Assembly (NCBI RefSeq): GCF_025457605.1
Contig: NZ_JAMZFY010000001.1
Coordinates: forward strand, 1,922,001 to 1,986,000
Reading direction: 5' to 3'
DNA length: 64,000 bases
Source of the DNA: Haloarcula laminariae
GTDB taxonomy: Archaea > Halobacteriota > Halobacteria > Halobacteriales > Haloarculaceae
Each line of letters starts with the position of its first letter. Positions within the stretch are counted from its first letter, which is position 1. The position numbers were made by a program, and so were the translations under genes. Shown here one piece after another: positions 25,770 through 34,588 of this stretch. Under the pieces are notes generated by a model. That model worked only from the letters and a program-made list of their open reading frames with translations. It made no database searches and had not been told where the DNA came from.

Positions 25770-26678
25770 ATGGTACTCGACCAACTCGCCAGCGGGCTGG
25801 TGTACAGCAGCATCATCGTGCTCGGCAGCATCGGCCTGTCGCTGGTGTACAGCATCGCGGGCTTCGCGAACTTCGCCCACGGCGACACCATGACCATCGG
25901 CGCCTACACGGCGCTCGTCACTTTCGGTGCGGTCGGTGGAATCGGCGGGTCCGTCCTCGGGCTACCGGCCGGCTTTTTCGTGGCGCTGGTCGCCGGCATA
26001 GCGATGGCCGCACTCGTCGCAGTCGTCACCGAGAAACTCGTCTACAGCGGGATGGACCTGGACTCCATCGGGCTGCTCATCGCCTCCATCGGGCTCGCGT
26101 TCATCTACCGCGCGCTCATCCAGCTGGGCTTTAGCGCCCAGTCGACCAGGTACGGCATCCAGTCGCTCCGGCCGATAGAAGCGCTGGTGCCCTACGGGGT
26201 CCGCATCACGGAGCACGACGTGGCCATCTTCGTCTCCGCGTCGCTGTTGGTCGTCGGCCTACACGTCCTCTTGCAGTACAGCGACCTCGGCCGGAAGATG
26301 CGCGCGATGGCCGACAACCCGGACCTCGCGCGCGTCAGCGGCATCCGGACCGAGCGGGTCAAGCTGTGGACCTGGATCATCGGCGCCGGCCTCGCCGGAG
26401 CCGGCGGCGTGTTCCTGGGACTGTACAGCCAGCTCACCCCCCGGATGGGCTTCAATCTCCTCTTGCTCATCTTCGCCGCCGTCATCCTCGGCGGCATCGG
26501 CTCCGTCTACGGCGCCATGCTCGGGGGCTTTCTCATCGGGATGATAAACCAGTTGACGCCGCTGCTGTCGGACATCGGTATCCCCATCGGCATCGAGTAC
26601 GCCAACGCGATAGCCTTCGTCATCATGGTGGTCGTGTTGCTGGTCCGGCCAAACGGCATCGCCGGGGAGGCGACCTGA
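25770..26678 (+). CDS. livH: Branched-chain amino acid ABC permease LivH
   Basis: This 302-residue permease has about eight membrane helices. SIGLSLVYSIAGFANFAHGDTMTIGAY is the LivH start signature, and the cytoplasmic EAA-type loop RKMRAMADNPDLARVSGI contacts the ATPases. ATG 25770 follows the binding protein stop by 7 bp. It pairs with LivM to form the membrane channel. LivH-type permeases serve leucine/isoleucine/valine, but also urea and other amides, so the substrate is set by the binding protein. Confidence 0.94.
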   Translation: MVLDQLASGLVYSSIIVLGSIGLSLVYSIAGFANFAHGDTMTIGAYTALVTFGAVGGIGGSVLGLPAGFFVALVAGIAMAALVAVVTEKLVYSGMDLDSIGLLIASIGLAFIYRALIQLGFSAQSTRYGIQSLRPIEALVPYGVRITEHDVAIFVSASLLVVGLHVLLQYSDLGRKMRAMADNPDLARVSGIRTERVKLWTWIIGAGLAGAGGVFLGLYSQLTPRMGFNLLLLIFAAVILGGIGSVYGAMLGGFLIGMINQLTPLLSDIGIPIGIEYANAIAFVIMVVVLLVRPNGIAGEAT

Positions 26679-26679
26679 G

Positions 26680-27831
26680 ATGTCGCTCGTCGAGGACCCG
26701 AGAGGGTACTGGAGCGGCCTCACCGTCGCCGAGAAGGGAGTGACCGCGGCGATAGTGCTGTTCGCGGTCGGGCTCGTGGTGAGCCTGCTCGGGGGCCTGC
26801 TCGCGCCGACCTACTTCCTCTTTCTGGTCGGCCTCGCGGGGATGTACGCGCTGCTCTCGCTCGGGCTCAACTCCCAGTGGGGCTTCTCGGGGCTCATCAA
26901 CTTCAGCGTCGCCGCCTTCTTCGGTATCGGTGCCTACGGCACCGCGCTCGCCAGCGCGAGCAGTTCGCCGGTGGCGGGCGGTCTCCCCCCGATTGTAGGC
27001 CTGTTCGCCGCGCTGGTACTCGCGGCACTGTTGGCGCTGTTCATCGGGATTCCGACGCTCCGGCTCCGGGCGGACTACCTCGCTATCGCCTCTATCGGCC
27101 TGGCCGAAGTCGTCCGCCTCATCGTCCTCAACCAGGACTCGTGGACGAACGGCAGCGCCGGCGTCCGCGGCATCCCGGGCTTTTTCGAGGGGTGGCCGGT
27201 CCTGGCGACGTTCCCCGACACGATGCCGACTATCGTCCTCGGTTCCGGCCCCGGCGCCATGGTACTCAACGCGCCGTTCTGGCAGGCTCTCTTGAACGTG
27301 GGGCTGGTGCTCGCCTTCGTCGGCGTGAGCTACCTGGTCCTGCGCCGGGCCCACCGGTCGCCGTGGGGCCGCGTGCTCCGGACGATTCGCTCGGACGAGG
27401 ACCTGGCCAGCGCGCTGGGGAAGAACACCTACGCCTTCAAGATGCAGGCGTTCGTCCTCGGGAGCCTCATCATGGCGCTCGCGGGAGTCTTCTACGCGCA
27501 TCTGAACCTCTATGTCAGCCCCGGCGACCTGGACCCCATCACGACGTTCTACGTCTGGGTCGCCGTCATCCTGGGCGGCAGCGGCTCCAACCGCGGCGCG
27601 CTCTTTGGCGGCGTCGTCATCGTCCTCATCCGGGAAGGGACGCGGGGGCTGCCCTTCGAGGCGGCACCGATACGGCTGCTCGCTATCGGGGTCATCATCG
27701 TCCTGCTGATGCGGTTCCGTCCGCAGGGCATCCTGCCCCCACAGAAGGAGCTCATCTGGCCCGGTACCGTCGACGAAACGCCCCAGCAACCGGACTCCGG
27801 CGTGCGAGAGACGAAAGCAGGTGAAAAATGA
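26680..27831 (+). CDS. livM: Branched-chain amino acid ABC permease LivM
   Basis: This 383-residue permease has about ten helices. GMYALLSLGLNSQWGFSGLINFSVAAFFGIGAY is the LivM consensus in its N-half, and the cytoplasmic loop RRAHRSPWGRVLRTIRSDEDLASALGKNT is the ATPase contact. The ATG lies one base after the livH stop. The C-terminal tail of about 35 residues (LIWPGTVDETPQQPD...) is polar. Partner of LivH. Confidence 0.94.
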   Translation: MSLVEDPRGYWSGLTVAEKGVTAAIVLFAVGLVVSLLGGLLAPTYFLFLVGLAGMYALLSLGLNSQWGFSGLINFSVAAFFGIGAYGTALASASSSPVAGGLPPIVGLFAALVLAALLALFIGIPTLRLRADYLAIASIGLAEVVRLIVLNQDSWTNGSAGVRGIPGFFEGWPVLATFPDTMPTIVLGSGPGAMVLNAPFWQALLNVGLVLAFVGVSYLVLRRAHRSPWGRVLRTIRSDEDLASALGKNTYAFKMQAFVLGSLIMALAGVFYAHLNLYVSPGDLDPITTFYVWVAVILGGSGSNRGALFGGVVIVLIREGTRGLPFEAAPIRLLAIGVIIVLLMRFRPQGILPPQKELIWPGTVDETPQQPDSGVRETKAGEK

Positions 27832-28628
27832 GCGAACAGACCACCCAGACGGCGGCAACGATGTCCAAGGACGACGTGGTGTTGCGCGTCGACGATATGG
27901 TGAAGAAGTTCGGCGCGCTCATCGCGACCGACCACGCAACCTTCGAGGTCGAACGGGGCACCGTCACGGGGCTTATCGGCCCGAACGGGGCGGGGAAATC
28001 GACGCTGTTCAACCTCATCTCGGGCTTTTACGAGGCCGACTCGGGCACCGTCGAGGTCGACGGGACCGACGTCACCGGACTGGAGCCCTACGAGATAGCC
28101 GACCACGGCCTGATTCGGACATTCCAGACGCCGCGTAAAGTAGAGGGGATGACGGTCCGGGAAGCGATGCTCGTCGGGCCGCGGGACCAGCCCGGTGAGT
28201 CCTTCCTGAAGCTGTTCACCTCGCCGGGGGCGGTCGGGGAGGCCGAATCGAAGAACATGGACGACGTCAACCGTATCCTAGAGGAGTTCGAGATTGACCA
28301 CCTGGCGACCCAGCCGGCGAGCAAGATATCGGGCGGTCAGATGAAGCTGGTCGAGCTGGCCCGCGCGATGCTCTCGGAGCCCGAGATACTGCTGCTCGAC
28401 GAGCCGGCCGCCGGGGTGAACCCGACCCTTCGCAAGAAGCTCGCCGAGCAGATTCGCCGGCTCAACGAGGAGGGGACGACGTTCCTGCTCATCGAACACG
28501 ACATGGAGTTCGTGATGAGCCTGGCCGACCCGGTCATCGTCCTCGACCAGGGGAGCGTCCTCATGGAGGGCCGACCCGACGAAGTCCAGAGCGACGAGCG
28601 CGTCATCGACGCCTACCTCGGAGGATAA
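27828..28628 (+). CDS. livG: ABC transporter ATP-binding protein LivG
   Basis: This 266-residue ATPase has Walker A GPNGAGKST, Q-loop TFQTPRKVEGMTV, signature SGGQMKLVELARAM, Walker B ILLLDEPAAGVNP and switch histidine LLIEHDM. The LivG-type insertion after the Q-loop (about 95-140) is present. The ATG overlaps the livM stop (ATGA), a sign of coupled translation. It energises LivHM together with LivF. Confidence 0.95.
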   Translation: MSEQTTQTAATMSKDDVVLRVDDMVKKFGALIATDHATFEVERGTVTGLIGPNGAGKSTLFNLISGFYEADSGTVEVDGTDVTGLEPYEIADHGLIRTFQTPRKVEGMTVREAMLVGPRDQPGESFLKLFTSPGAVGEAESKNMDDVNRILEEFEIDHLATQPASKISGGQMKLVELARAMLSEPEILLLDEPAAGVNPTLRKKLAEQIRRLNEEGTTFLLIEHDMEFVMSLADPVIVLDQGSVLMEGRPDEVQSDERVIDAYLGG

Positions 28629-28630
28629 CT

Positions 28631-29386
28631 ATGTCAGGAGACACAACCACCACACAGGAACCCCCCGGAGACGGGGCGGCCGACCACATCGTCGAGCTGT
28701 CGGGCGTCGACAGCGGCTACGGCGAGGTACAGGTGCTCGACGACTGCTCGCTGCATCTCGACGCCGGCGAAATCGTCTGTCTCATCGGCCCGAACGGCGC
28801 CGGGAAGTCGACCGTCCTCAAGACGGTCTTTGGCATGCTCACGCCGTGGGAGGGGTCGGTCACGTACCACGGCGAGGACATCGGCGGGATGGCGCCCGAA
28901 GACATCGTCCGCGAGGGCATCGGCTACGTCCCCCAGACCGAGAACGTCTTCGGCTCGCTCACCATCGAGGAGAACCTCCGGATGGGCGGGGTCGCCCGCG
29001 AGGGCGGCCTCGAAACGGTCATTGATGACCTCTACGAGCGGTTCCCGCTGCTTGACGAGAAACAGACGGCCAAGGCCAAGACCCTCTCCGGCGGCCAGCG
29101 CCAGGTGCTCGCCTTCGCCCGCGCGCTCGTGATGGAGCCGGACGTGTTGCTCATCGACGAGCCGTCGGCCGGGCTGGCCCCCAACACCGCGAAAGACGTC
29201 TTCGGCCACGTCGAGGCGGTAAACGAGATGGACACGGCTATTCTCATGGTCGAGCAGAACGCCACGGAGGGGCTCGGTATCTCCGACCGCGGCTACGTCC
29301 TCGACCAGGGGACGGTGAGGTTCGGAGGCGAGGCGGGCTCGCTGCTCGACAACGACGAGGTCTCGAAGCTCTATCTGGGCGGATGA
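28631..29386 (+). CDS. livF: ABC transporter ATP-binding protein LivF
   Basis: This 251-residue ATPase has Walker A GPNGAGKST, the Q-loop in GIGYVPQTENVFGSL, signature LSGGQRQVLAFARAL, Walker B VLLIDEPSAGLAP and LMVEQNATEGLGISDRGYVLDQG, the LivF end. It starts two bases after livG. It completes the importer operon; the next gene (29409) is 22 bp on and might be read through. Confidence 0.95.
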   Translation: MSGDTTTTQEPPGDGAADHIVELSGVDSGYGEVQVLDDCSLHLDAGEIVCLIGPNGAGKSTVLKTVFGMLTPWEGSVTYHGEDIGGMAPEDIVREGIGYVPQTENVFGSLTIEENLRMGGVAREGGLETVIDDLYERFPLLDEKQTAKAKTLSGGQRQVLAFARALVMEPDVLLIDEPSAGLAPNTAKDVFGHVEAVNEMDTAILMVEQNATEGLGISDRGYVLDQGTVRFGGEAGSLLDNDEVSKLYLGG

Positions 29387-29408
29387 ACGGGGGCGACGCC
29401 CGCCGGCT

Positions 29409-30350
29409 ATGAGCGTCCTCCGGAAATACGTCTTCGCGCTCGGACCGCTCGCCGCGGCCGCCCTGTGGGGCGGGATGTACGTCGTCAGCAAGTGGAGCTT
29501 CGCGCTCGTCCCGCCTGTCACGCTCGGCTTTTTCCGGGTCGCGCTGGGCGCGGGCGCCCTGTGGCTGTGGCTCCGTGTCGCCGGCGGGAGCGACGCCGAC
29601 CGGCCGGGCCGCGAGGACTGGCCGGCGCTCGCGGGCCTGGGCGGCTGGGTGACACTCACCATCGTCGCGCAGTTCCTCGGCACCGAGCTCACGAACGCGA
29701 GCCAGGGGTCGCTGCTGACGGTGCTGACGCCGGTCTTCGTCGTCCTTCTCGGCGCGGCGCTGCTGGGCGAGCGCGTCACGACGCCGAAGGCGGCCGGTAT
29801 CGCGCTCGCCGCGGTCGGGACCGCCGTCGTCGTCGCGGGCCAGTACGACGTGCGGTCGGTCGCGGCCGGCAACGCCGCCGGCGTGCTGTTGCTCGTCGTC
29901 GCGAGCGTCGCGTGGGCCGGCTTCACCGTCTGGGGCCTCCCGGTCGTCCGGAAGTACTCGGCGCTGACCGCCGCCACCTACGCCACCATCGCCGCCACGC
30001 CCATGCTCGGGGTGCTGGCCGCCGCCGAGCTGTGGTATCTCGGCGGGCCGCTGGGTGCCCTCTCGCTGGGGCCGGAGTCGCTGCTCGCCATCGGCTATCT
30101 GGGACTCGCCTCGACGGCGGCGGCGTGGTACCTCTGGTACAAGGGCCTTGAGTACGTCCCCGCGGGGACCGTGGCCGTCTTCTTCTTCCTCCAGCCCGTC
30201 GTCGGGACGGCCCTGGCGACGGCGCTGCTCGGCGAACAGGTCGGCCCCGAGTTCGTGGTCGGCAGCCTCATGATAGGGACCAGCGTCTGGGTCGTCAGCC
30301 GCGAGCGAGCGGCCGACACGGCTCCGGACCAACAGCCGGGGGAGACATGA
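29409..30350 (+). CDS. EamA/DMT-family transporter
   Basis: This 313-residue membrane protein has ten helices in two EamA repeats (FALGPLAAAALWGGMYVVSKWSF; LAIGYLGLASTAAAWYLWYKGLEYVPAGTVAVFFFLQPV). It resembles RhaT/YdcZ-type metabolite exporters. It lies 22 bp after livF on the same strand, so it may share the amino-acid operon; an amino-acid or metabolite exporter paired with an importer would be a safety valve, but this is inference. A second EamA gene follows 25 bp later. Confidence 0.87.
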   Translation: MSVLRKYVFALGPLAAAALWGGMYVVSKWSFALVPPVTLGFFRVALGAGALWLWLRVAGGSDADRPGREDWPALAGLGGWVTLTIVAQFLGTELTNASQGSLLTVLTPVFVVLLGAALLGERVTTPKAAGIALAAVGTAVVVAGQYDVRSVAAGNAAGVLLLVVASVAWAGFTVWGLPVVRKYSALTAATYATIAATPMLGVLAAAELWYLGGPLGALSLGPESLLAIGYLGLASTAAAWYLWYKGLEYVPAGTVAVFFFLQPVVGTALATALLGEQVGPEFVVGSLMIGTSVWVVSRERAADTAPDQQPGET

Positions 30351-30375
30351 CCGTCTGTCGTCCCACGAGACGACG

Positions 30376-31272
30376 ATGAGCGGGCCCCTGGCCGCACTCG
30401 ACGACGGAACGCCGCCCGAGGTTGGCCTGGCGGTCGCCATCGTCGCCATCAGCACGGGGGCGATTCTCGTCCGGCTCAGCGACGCGCCGGCGACCGTCGC
30501 CGCGTTCTACCGCGTCCTCTTTACCACGCTCCCGCTCGTGCCGCTGGCGCTGTGGCGCTATCGGAGCGACTTCGCCCGTATTGGCCGCCGGGACCTGCTC
30601 TTTGCGACGCTGTCGGGCGTCGCGCTCGCGGTGCACTTCGCGTCGTGGTTCGAGAGCCTGGCCTGGACCAGCGTGGCCGCGAGCGTCACCCTCGTCCAGT
30701 CCCAGCCCCTGTTCGTGGCGCTGGGCGCCTGGCTCCTGCTCGACGAGCGCCTGTCCCGGCGCACGGTCGCCGGTATCCTCGTCGCCGTGGCCGGGATGGT
30801 GACGATGGCGCTCGGCGACCTGCTCACCGGCGTCCTCGTCGGGCGCGACCCGCTGCTTGGCAACGCGCTCGCGCTGCTGGGCGCGGTGATGGCCGCCGGC
30901 TACGTCCTCGCCGGCCGGTCGCTGCGCCAGCGCGTCTCGCTGATTCCCTACGTTGTCGTCGTCTACAGCGTCTGTAGCGTCGTGTTGCTGGGCATCGTGG
31001 TCGCGCAGGGGGCGCCGCTGACAGGGTATCCGACCCGCGAGTGGGCGCTCTTTGCCGGGCTCGCGCTGGGCCCCGGGCTGTTCGGTCACACGGTCATCAA
31101 CTGGGCGCTGGCGCACCTCCGGTCCAGCGTCGTCTCCGTCTCACTGCTCGGGGAGCCGGTGGGTTCGACACTGCTCGCCTTTCTCCTGCTGTCCGAGGCC
31201 CCGACCCTCGTCACCGTCGGTGGCGGCGCCGTCGTCCTTACAGGCATCGTGGTGACCGCCACGGACCGGTAA
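30376..31272 (+). CDS. EamA/DMT-family transporter
   Basis: This 298-residue membrane protein is a second EamA exporter with ten helices. It opens GLAVAIVAISTGAILVRLSDAPATVAAFYR and closes VSVSLLGEPVGSTLLAFLLLSEAPTLV. It is only distantly like its neighbour at 29409, so this is a pair of different subfamilies, not a recent duplicate. The GTCTGTCG region before the ATG lacks a clear TATA box, so co-transcription with 29409 is likely. Substrate unknown. Confidence 0.87.
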   Translation: MSGPLAALDDGTPPEVGLAVAIVAISTGAILVRLSDAPATVAAFYRVLFTTLPLVPLALWRYRSDFARIGRRDLLFATLSGVALAVHFASWFESLAWTSVAASVTLVQSQPLFVALGAWLLLDERLSRRTVAGILVAVAGMVTMALGDLLTGVLVGRDPLLGNALALLGAVMAAGYVLAGRSLRQRVSLIPYVVVVYSVCSVVLLGIVVAQGAPLTGYPTREWALFAGLALGPGLFGHTVINWALAHLRSSVVSVSLLGEPVGSTLLAFLLLSEAPTLVTVGGGAVVLTGIVVTATDR

Positions 31273-31330
31273 GCGGGCGCTCGGACGCGAACCCGACAGA
31301 CCCTTCTGTGCGGTCGCTGAACTGTGTCCC

Positions 31331-31615
31331 ATGGCAAGCGACACTGTCACGCTGACAATCGAAGGCGAGGACGACGCCGACGAACTGACCGTGCCCAGCG
31401 AGCTGCTGGACCTGCTACGCGAGAACGACGAGACGGACCCGGCCGTCGTCGGCGACATCGCGATGTTCGGAATGGCCCAGCGCATCCACGGCGCCGTCCA
31501 CCACGGCCAGGGCGAGGCCGACCAGGGGATTCAGGACCTAGAAGAGCTCACGCTCGACCTCTTCGAGGAGCGCTTTGGCGCCTCCTTCGCCGAGCTGACC
31601 GGCCACGACCACTAG
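31331..31615 (+). CDS. Conserved haloarchaeal protein (DUF7545-like)
   Basis: This 94-residue acidic, soluble protein reads SDTVTLTIEGEDDADELTVPSELLDLLREND, then AQRIHGAVHHGQGEADQGIQDLEELTLDLFEERFG. It has an N-terminal beta strand pair and C-terminal helices. It matches a small haloarchaeal family that I recall as DUF7545; no function is known. The gene is convergent with the riboflavin reductase gene, with a four-base overlap of the ends. Confidence 0.75.
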   Translation: MASDTVTLTIEGEDDADELTVPSELLDLLRENDETDPAVVGDIAMFGMAQRIHGAVHHGQGEADQGIQDLEELTLDLFEERFGASFAELTGHDH

Positions 31616-32277
31616 TTTTCGACTGTCCAGGTCAGCAGGACGCCGTCGTCGACCTGCTCGACCGACTCCAGGGCGAGCTCGGGGAACGACTCGACGAAGC
31701 CGTCGCCGTCGGCCAGCGTCGGGGCGTCCCGACCCCCCAGCACCGTCGCGCCGACGTAGACGCGTAGCTCGTCGACCAGCCCCGCCTCGAAGAGGCTGAA
31801 GATGAGTTCCCCGCCGCCTTCGACCATCAGCCGGTCGATACCCTCCCCCTCCAGCTTCGCCAACGCCGTCGTGAGGTCCACGCGGTCCTCGCCGGCGGCC
31901 AGCACGTAGGCGCCGGCCGCCTCCATCTGCTCGATGAAGTCGGTCGGCGCGGCCTCGCTGGTGAGCAGGTACGTCTCGGCGGCGCCGTCCAGCACGGTGG
32001 CCTCGGGCGGCGTGCGAATCCGTGAGTCGGCGACGACCCGTGCCGGGTTCTCGGGCTCGCCGCGGCTTCGCCGCGCGGCGTGTCGGTCGGCGTCCTTGAC
32101 CGTCAGCGAGGGGTCGTCCGCGAGGACGGTCCCGACGCCGACCATGACGGCGTCGCTGTCCGCCCGGAGCTGGTCCACCCGGTCGAAGTCCTCGGGACCG
32201 GAGATGTCGAGTTGCTCGCGCTGTCGCGAGGCGAGCTTCCCGTCCGCGCTCATCGCGGCGTTGACGACGACGTACAT
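31612..32277 (-). CDS. 2,5-diamino-6-ribosylamino-4(3H)-pyrimidinone 5'-phosphate reductase
   Basis: This 221-residue protein is the archaeal reductase of riboflavin (and deazaflavin) biosynthesis, homologous to the RibD C-terminal domain. It shows NAAMSADGKLASRQREQLDIS at the start, VGVGTVLADDPSLTV as NADPH/substrate loop, and LMVEGGGELIFSLFEAGLVDELRVYVGATVLGG near the end. It reduces the ribose side chain to ribityl using NAD(P)H. Flavin precursors made here also feed F420 synthesis (cofD). The ATG 32277 is the only sensible start. There is no operon partner. Confidence 0.93.
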   Translation of the reverse strand: MYVVVNAAMSADGKLASRQREQLDISGPEDFDRVDQLRADSDAVMVGVGTVLADDPSLTVKDADRHAARRSRGEPENPARVVADSRIRTPPEATVLDGAAETYLLTSEAAPTDFIEQMEAAGAYVLAAGEDRVDLTTALAKLEGEGIDRLMVEGGGELIFSLFEAGLVDELRVYVGATVLGGRDAPTLADGDGFVESFPELALESVEQVDDGVLLTWTVEN

Positions 32278-32319
32278 ACAGCGGGCACAGGCGGGTGAGC
32301 CGAAAACGGGTTTCGGTTT

Positions 32320-32778
32320 CTACGCGGGTTCCCTGTCGGGACGGCTGCCGAGACGCCGCGTATCCAGGGACTTGTGCTGGCCGTCGGCCGTGCGGAGTTT
32401 CAGCGTCGTCCCGTCGATGACCAGTTCGACCACGTCGAGGGTCGTCTTCGTCGTCCACCCCTGGAGCCGGACCATTCCCGCTTCGTCGATTTCGATGAAG
32501 GTGCGTGGCTTCGTCGCCGCGTCCATCGACCACGACTCCCCGCCCAGCGACACCTCCGTCCCGCCGGTCTCCGCCCGGGCGAACACGCAGACGTGTTGCT
32601 TTCGGGCTTGCTCCCCCCGCTCGTGGTCGACGCGCTCCCACTCCTCGTAGTCGATGCCGAAGTGGGCGGCCCACAGCTCCAGATACTCGAAGTCGAAGCG
32701 CTTCTGGCCGTCGGCGTCGCGACCGCTGCGCCAGATGACGTGTGCCTCCGAGGGTTTCGACCCGAAGAAGCTACCCAC
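32320..32778 (-). CDS. Hypothetical protein, unrecognised
   Basis: This 152-residue protein from GTG 32778 (MGSFFGSKPSEAHVIWRSG); a TTG at 32802 is a longer option. It is a soluble protein with no signal or membrane segment. The C-terminal half is beta-rich and contains PRTFIEIDEAGMVRLQGWTTKTTLDVVELVIDGTTLKLRT. Cysteines are rare (one, in VCVFARAETGG). I do not recognise the family. Codon use resembles a real haloarchaeal gene (strong third-position G/C). It faces the 359-bp AT-rich gap, which may hold its promoter. It could also be a lineage-specific gene. Confidence 0.6.
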   Translation of the reverse strand: MGSFFGSKPSEAHVIWRSGRDADGQKRFDFEYLELWAAHFGIDYEEWERVDHERGEQARKQHVCVFARAETGGTEVSLGGESWSMDAATKPRTFIEIDEAGMVRLQGWTTKTTLDVVELVIDGTTLKLRTADGQHKSLDTRRLGSRPDREPA

Positions 32779-33137
32779 GCTAGCTTCCCCCAGGAGTATC
32801 AACTGCTGTAACGGTGTCTCCCGGAACTCCCGCGGTGTCTCTCGCCGGCAGACTGGCAGTGAACGACGACCTCAGCATACCGTATGCACTCGCAGTATCA
32901 AGTATAAAAATACTGGCCGTCACGCCCGAGGTTTCGTATTGGAAGTTCCTCCGGATTATGCGCCTTACAGACAATCAATATAAGGATATTAGAACTGTTC
33001 TGGTACAAACGTTTATGTTTCCCCCGATTATCTGGCTGTGATGAGTGTTCCCGCTGTGTGGCGCCGGTACGCGACGACGGCCGCCGGCGGGGGCCACTGA
33101 CGGACCGAAGCGACTGACCGAACGCATCCAACCTACC
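32779..33137. other. AT-rich intergenic region with two 5-4-5 inverted repeats
   Basis: No convincing gene in this 359-bp gap. The centre (about 32870-33020) is markedly AT-rich, unlike the rest. It holds AGTAT-AAAA-ATACT (32901-32914) and AATAT-AAGG-ATATT (32977-32990), two inverted repeats of the same 5-4-5 build 76 bp apart, and several TATA-like stretches (AATATAAGG at 32977; CGTTTATG at 33008). Promoters for the divergent genes at 32778 and 33138 probably lie here. The sequence just before gshA is GC-rich with a hairpin-prone GGCCGCCGGCGGGGGCC run (33078-33094). Confidence 0.55.
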
Positions 33138-34250
33138 GTGTCAGAACCCGACTCACCCCAGATACGTCGGAGCATCGAGGTCGAATACTGGGTCGTCGAC
33201 GACGAAGGCCGGCTCGTCGAGCCCGGCCCGCTCGTGGCGGCCGCGCCGGGCGTCGAACGGGAGTTCGTCGAGCCGATACTGGAGATAAAGACGACACCGT
33301 GTGAGTCGACGCCGCGGCTCCGGGCCGAGCTGTTCGAACGCATCGAGCGGGTGCTCTCGGTCGCCGACGAACACGACATGGGGCTGGTTCCGCTCGCGAC
33401 CCCGATACACGCCGACGAGATAGCCGACCTGCCAAGCGACCGCACCCGGATACAGGACGAGATAATCGGCTCGGACTTCGAGTACGTCCGCCACTGTGCG
33501 GGCACGCACATCCACGTCGAGCAGATTCCCGGGCGCGCTATCGACCAGCTGAACACGCTGGTCGCACTGGACCCCGCGCTGGCGCTCGTCAACTCCGCGC
33601 GTCGGTTCCGCGGACAGCCGCTGGCCGACGGCGTTCGGTCGAAGCTCTACCGGTGGATGGCCTACGACGGGCTGTCACACCAGGGGCGGCTCTGGCGGTA
33701 CATCGAGTCCCGGGCGGACTGGGAACGGCGCCTCCAGCGCCGGTACGAGGAGTTCGAACGCGCGGCGCTGGAGGCGGGCGTCGACCGGCGGGCGTTCGCG
33801 GCCTCGTTCGATCCCGAGAGCGCGGTCTGGACGCCCGTTCAGCTCCGGGCCGAGTTCGGGACCGTCGAGTGGCGCTCGCCGGACACGGCCCTGCCCAGCA
33901 GCGTCGTCGACCTCGCCGACACCGTGGCCAGGACGGTCGAACACCTCCGGGACGCCGAGGTCCGCATCGAGGGCGAGACCGGGCGCGTCACCGACAGCCA
34001 GGTCGTCCTGCCGGAGTTCAACCACGTCCTGGAGTACGTCAACGCCGCCATCCGCGACGGTATCGCCGACGAGTCGCTGTGTGCCTACCTCGAACGCATG
34101 GGGTTCGACGTCGGCGCCTACGACCCCATCTCCCGCCAGCAGGGCGACCGGGGGATGATGACAGAGGCCCGGGCGCGGGAGCGGCGGCTCGCGTACGCCG
34201 AGCGCCTCGAACAGGACGTCACCGAGGCCCAGTCGATGCGCGCCGACTGA
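33138..34250 (+). CDS. gshA: Glutamate--cysteine ligase (GCS2/YbdK type)
   Basis: This 370-residue protein from GTG 33138 (MSEPDSPQIRRSIEVEYWVV) is a GCS2-family ligase. It shows SIEVEYWVVDDEGRL (metal/ATP glutamates), LEIKTTPCESTPRLRAELF, HCAGTHIHVEQIPGR and FGTVEWRSPDTAL, the usual active-site strands. Haloarchaea use gamma-glutamylcysteine as their main thiol, made by this enzyme from glutamate, cysteine and ATP. Most GCS2 members bear a hydrophobic segment after the HIHV motif, here ALVNSARRFRGQPLADG. The start is not preceded by a TATA box at 27 bp, so a leader of about 100 nt is likely. Confidence 0.86.
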   Translation: MSEPDSPQIRRSIEVEYWVVDDEGRLVEPGPLVAAAPGVEREFVEPILEIKTTPCESTPRLRAELFERIERVLSVADEHDMGLVPLATPIHADEIADLPSDRTRIQDEIIGSDFEYVRHCAGTHIHVEQIPGRAIDQLNTLVALDPALALVNSARRFRGQPLADGVRSKLYRWMAYDGLSHQGRLWRYIESRADWERRLQRRYEEFERAALEAGVDRRAFAASFDPESAVWTPVQLRAEFGTVEWRSPDTALPSSVVDLADTVARTVEHLRDAEVRIEGETGRVTDSQVVLPEFNHVLEYVNAAIRDGIADESLCAYLERMGFDVGAYDPISRQQGDRGMMTEARARERRLAYAERLEQDVTEAQSMRAD

Positions 34251-34251
34251 C

Positions 34252-34494
34252 TTACTTCCGCGTCAACTGGATGAGTCCCTGTTTGAGGGCCAGTTTGAAC
34301 CGCTCGTCCAGGGGCATCGCCTCCCAGCCGTCGGGCAGTTCGTCGGCGGGCAGCGAACGCAGCGACTCGACGAGCGACTCGTGGAGAAAGCGGCCGTTCT
34401 CGTCGCACTCGTCACAGGTCCGGATGACGGACCGAATCTCGAACGGGCGCGTGACGGTGGCCTCGCAGTGCGAGCAGACGTACGTCTCGGTCAC
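34252..34494 (-). CDS. Small zinc-ribbon protein, conserved haloarchaeal
   Basis: This 80-residue protein has an N-terminal zinc ribbon (YVCSHCEATV...RTCDECDENGRFLH; CSHC and CDEC knuckles) followed by a helical region LVESLRSLPADELPDGWEAMPLDERFKLALKQGLIQL. Likely nucleic-acid or protein binding by fold, but the role is unknown. It is convergent with gshA (one-base gap). Confidence 0.8.
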   Translation of the reverse strand: MTETYVCSHCEATVTRPFEIRSVIRTCDECDENGRFLHESLVESLRSLPADELPDGWEAMPLDERFKLALKQGLIQLTRK

Positions 34495-34588
34495 TGTGCC
34501 ACGTTCCGTCGCTGACTACTCCTATCTTGCGGCCCCGACCCGGTGTTCGTCGCCGAATCCGCCCCGCATGGCGACCGCAGGACCGGCG

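Noticed and set aside
32814-33041. 75-codon ORF in the AT-rich gap
   Set aside because: Starts at a poor codon, covers the likely promoters and has no conserved features.
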